Assembly: GCF_900105965.1 (NCBI RefSeq)
Contig: NZ_FNTV01000001.1
Location: 3,844,001 to 3,908,000, forward strand
Reading direction: 5' to 3'
DNA length: 64,000 nucleotides
DNA from: Arthrobacter alpinus
GTDB taxonomy: Bacteria; Actinomycetota; Actinomycetes; Actinomycetales; Micrococcaceae
Shown: positions 63,952 through 64,000 of the stretch, one piece after another
How the letters are laid out: each line of letters opens with the position of its first letter
Numbering within the stretch: the stretch's first letter is position 1
Program-made: the position numbers and the translations under genes
Notes under the pieces: generated by a model
Databases searched by the model: none
Told to the model about the DNA's origin: nothing
Seen by the model: only the letters and a program-made list of their open reading frames with translations

Positions 63952-64000
63952 ATGCCCGAAAACTTGACAGAAACTTCCCCGGAGACCGAGGAAGAAATCG
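63952..64000 (+). CDS. Start of an unidentified protein (partial, 3' end outside window)
   Basis: An open frame runs off the right edge. ATG 63952 is preferred because GAGGA (63936-63940) precedes it; ATG 63931 in the same frame would add seven residues. Only 16 codons (MPENLTETSPETEEEI) are visible, acidic and without motif. Function cannot be given. Confidence 0.5.
   Translation, partial: MPENLTETSPETEEEI

Overview
The window looks like chromosome of a high-GC actinobacterium of the Micrococcaceae, most probably Arthrobacter or a close relative. This rests on GC-rich coding sequence with frequent GTG/TTG starts, an Rpf-like resuscitation factor with LysM, a surface protein ending in an LAxTG-type sorting signal, an FprA-type ferredoxin reductase, a one-polypeptide PutA without an obvious DNA-binding domain, and a SAM riboswitch of the actinobacterial S-box type. 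I see no insertion sequence, prophage, CRISPR array or rRNA operon. One tRNA gene (Tyr, GTA) is present. About 60 protein genes are supported; the first (disulfide oxidoreductase) and last are cut by the window edges.

Layout. 1-3.3 kb: flavin disulfide oxidoreductase (partial), RarD-type permease, ferredoxin-NADP reductase. 3.4-7.2 kb: a von Willebrand A surface protein followed by a sigma factor fused to a zinc-finger, transmembrane and proline/threonine-rich extracellular part. 7.3-16.1 kb: amino-acid permease, MpaB-type protein, DUF2461 protein, Fur regulator plus catalase, ankyrin protein, MFS exporter, HtpX protease. 16.1-24.9 kb: aminotransferase, a GNAT gene with an apparent frameshift, phosphatase, NarL-type two-component pair, VOC protein, YajQ, small secreted and membrane proteins, tRNA-Tyr, thioredoxin, ABM monooxygenase.

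25.0-33.2 kb is a polyol gene cluster. A zinc alcohol dehydrogenase, RbtT-type permease, DhaK-DhaL kinase, RpiB-type isomerase and SDR dehydrogenase form one leftward operon. A SorC/DeoR-type regulator is divergent from it, and a FGGY kinase lies beyond. The set matches the erythritol/threitol-to-erythrose-4-phosphate pathways known from mycobacteria.

33.3-38.5 kb: DNA glycosylase, an ion-transporter-superfamily permease, then a SAM riboswitch whose closing stem overlaps the ribosome binding site of a sulfonate-type ABC transporter operon. 38.6-43.8 kb: hypothetical protein, LysR regulator divergent from putA. 43.8-45.1 kb: an AbiEi/endonuclease-like gene bracketed by two near-identical palindromes. 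45.1-50.8 kb: VOC, AraC and P-loop genes, SRPBCC protein, cystathionine beta-synthase plus cystathionine gamma-synthase/lyase, Rpf-like factor. 51.0-53.4 kb: amidohydrolase, a triple 29-nt repeat, an SDR. 53.6-61.3 kb: complete kdpFABCDE high-affinity potassium uptake operon with its sensor and regulator. 61.4-64 kb: DHA2 drug exporter, MOSC protein, a long leader and the first codons of another gene.

Functions are assigned by recognising motifs and family resemblance by eye; no database search was run. Strongest items for follow-up are the tethered sigma/anti-sigma fusion beside a surface protein, the palindrome-bracketed AbiEi-like gene, the SAM riboswitch over a sulfonate transporter start, and the tetritol cluster with an extra kinase.
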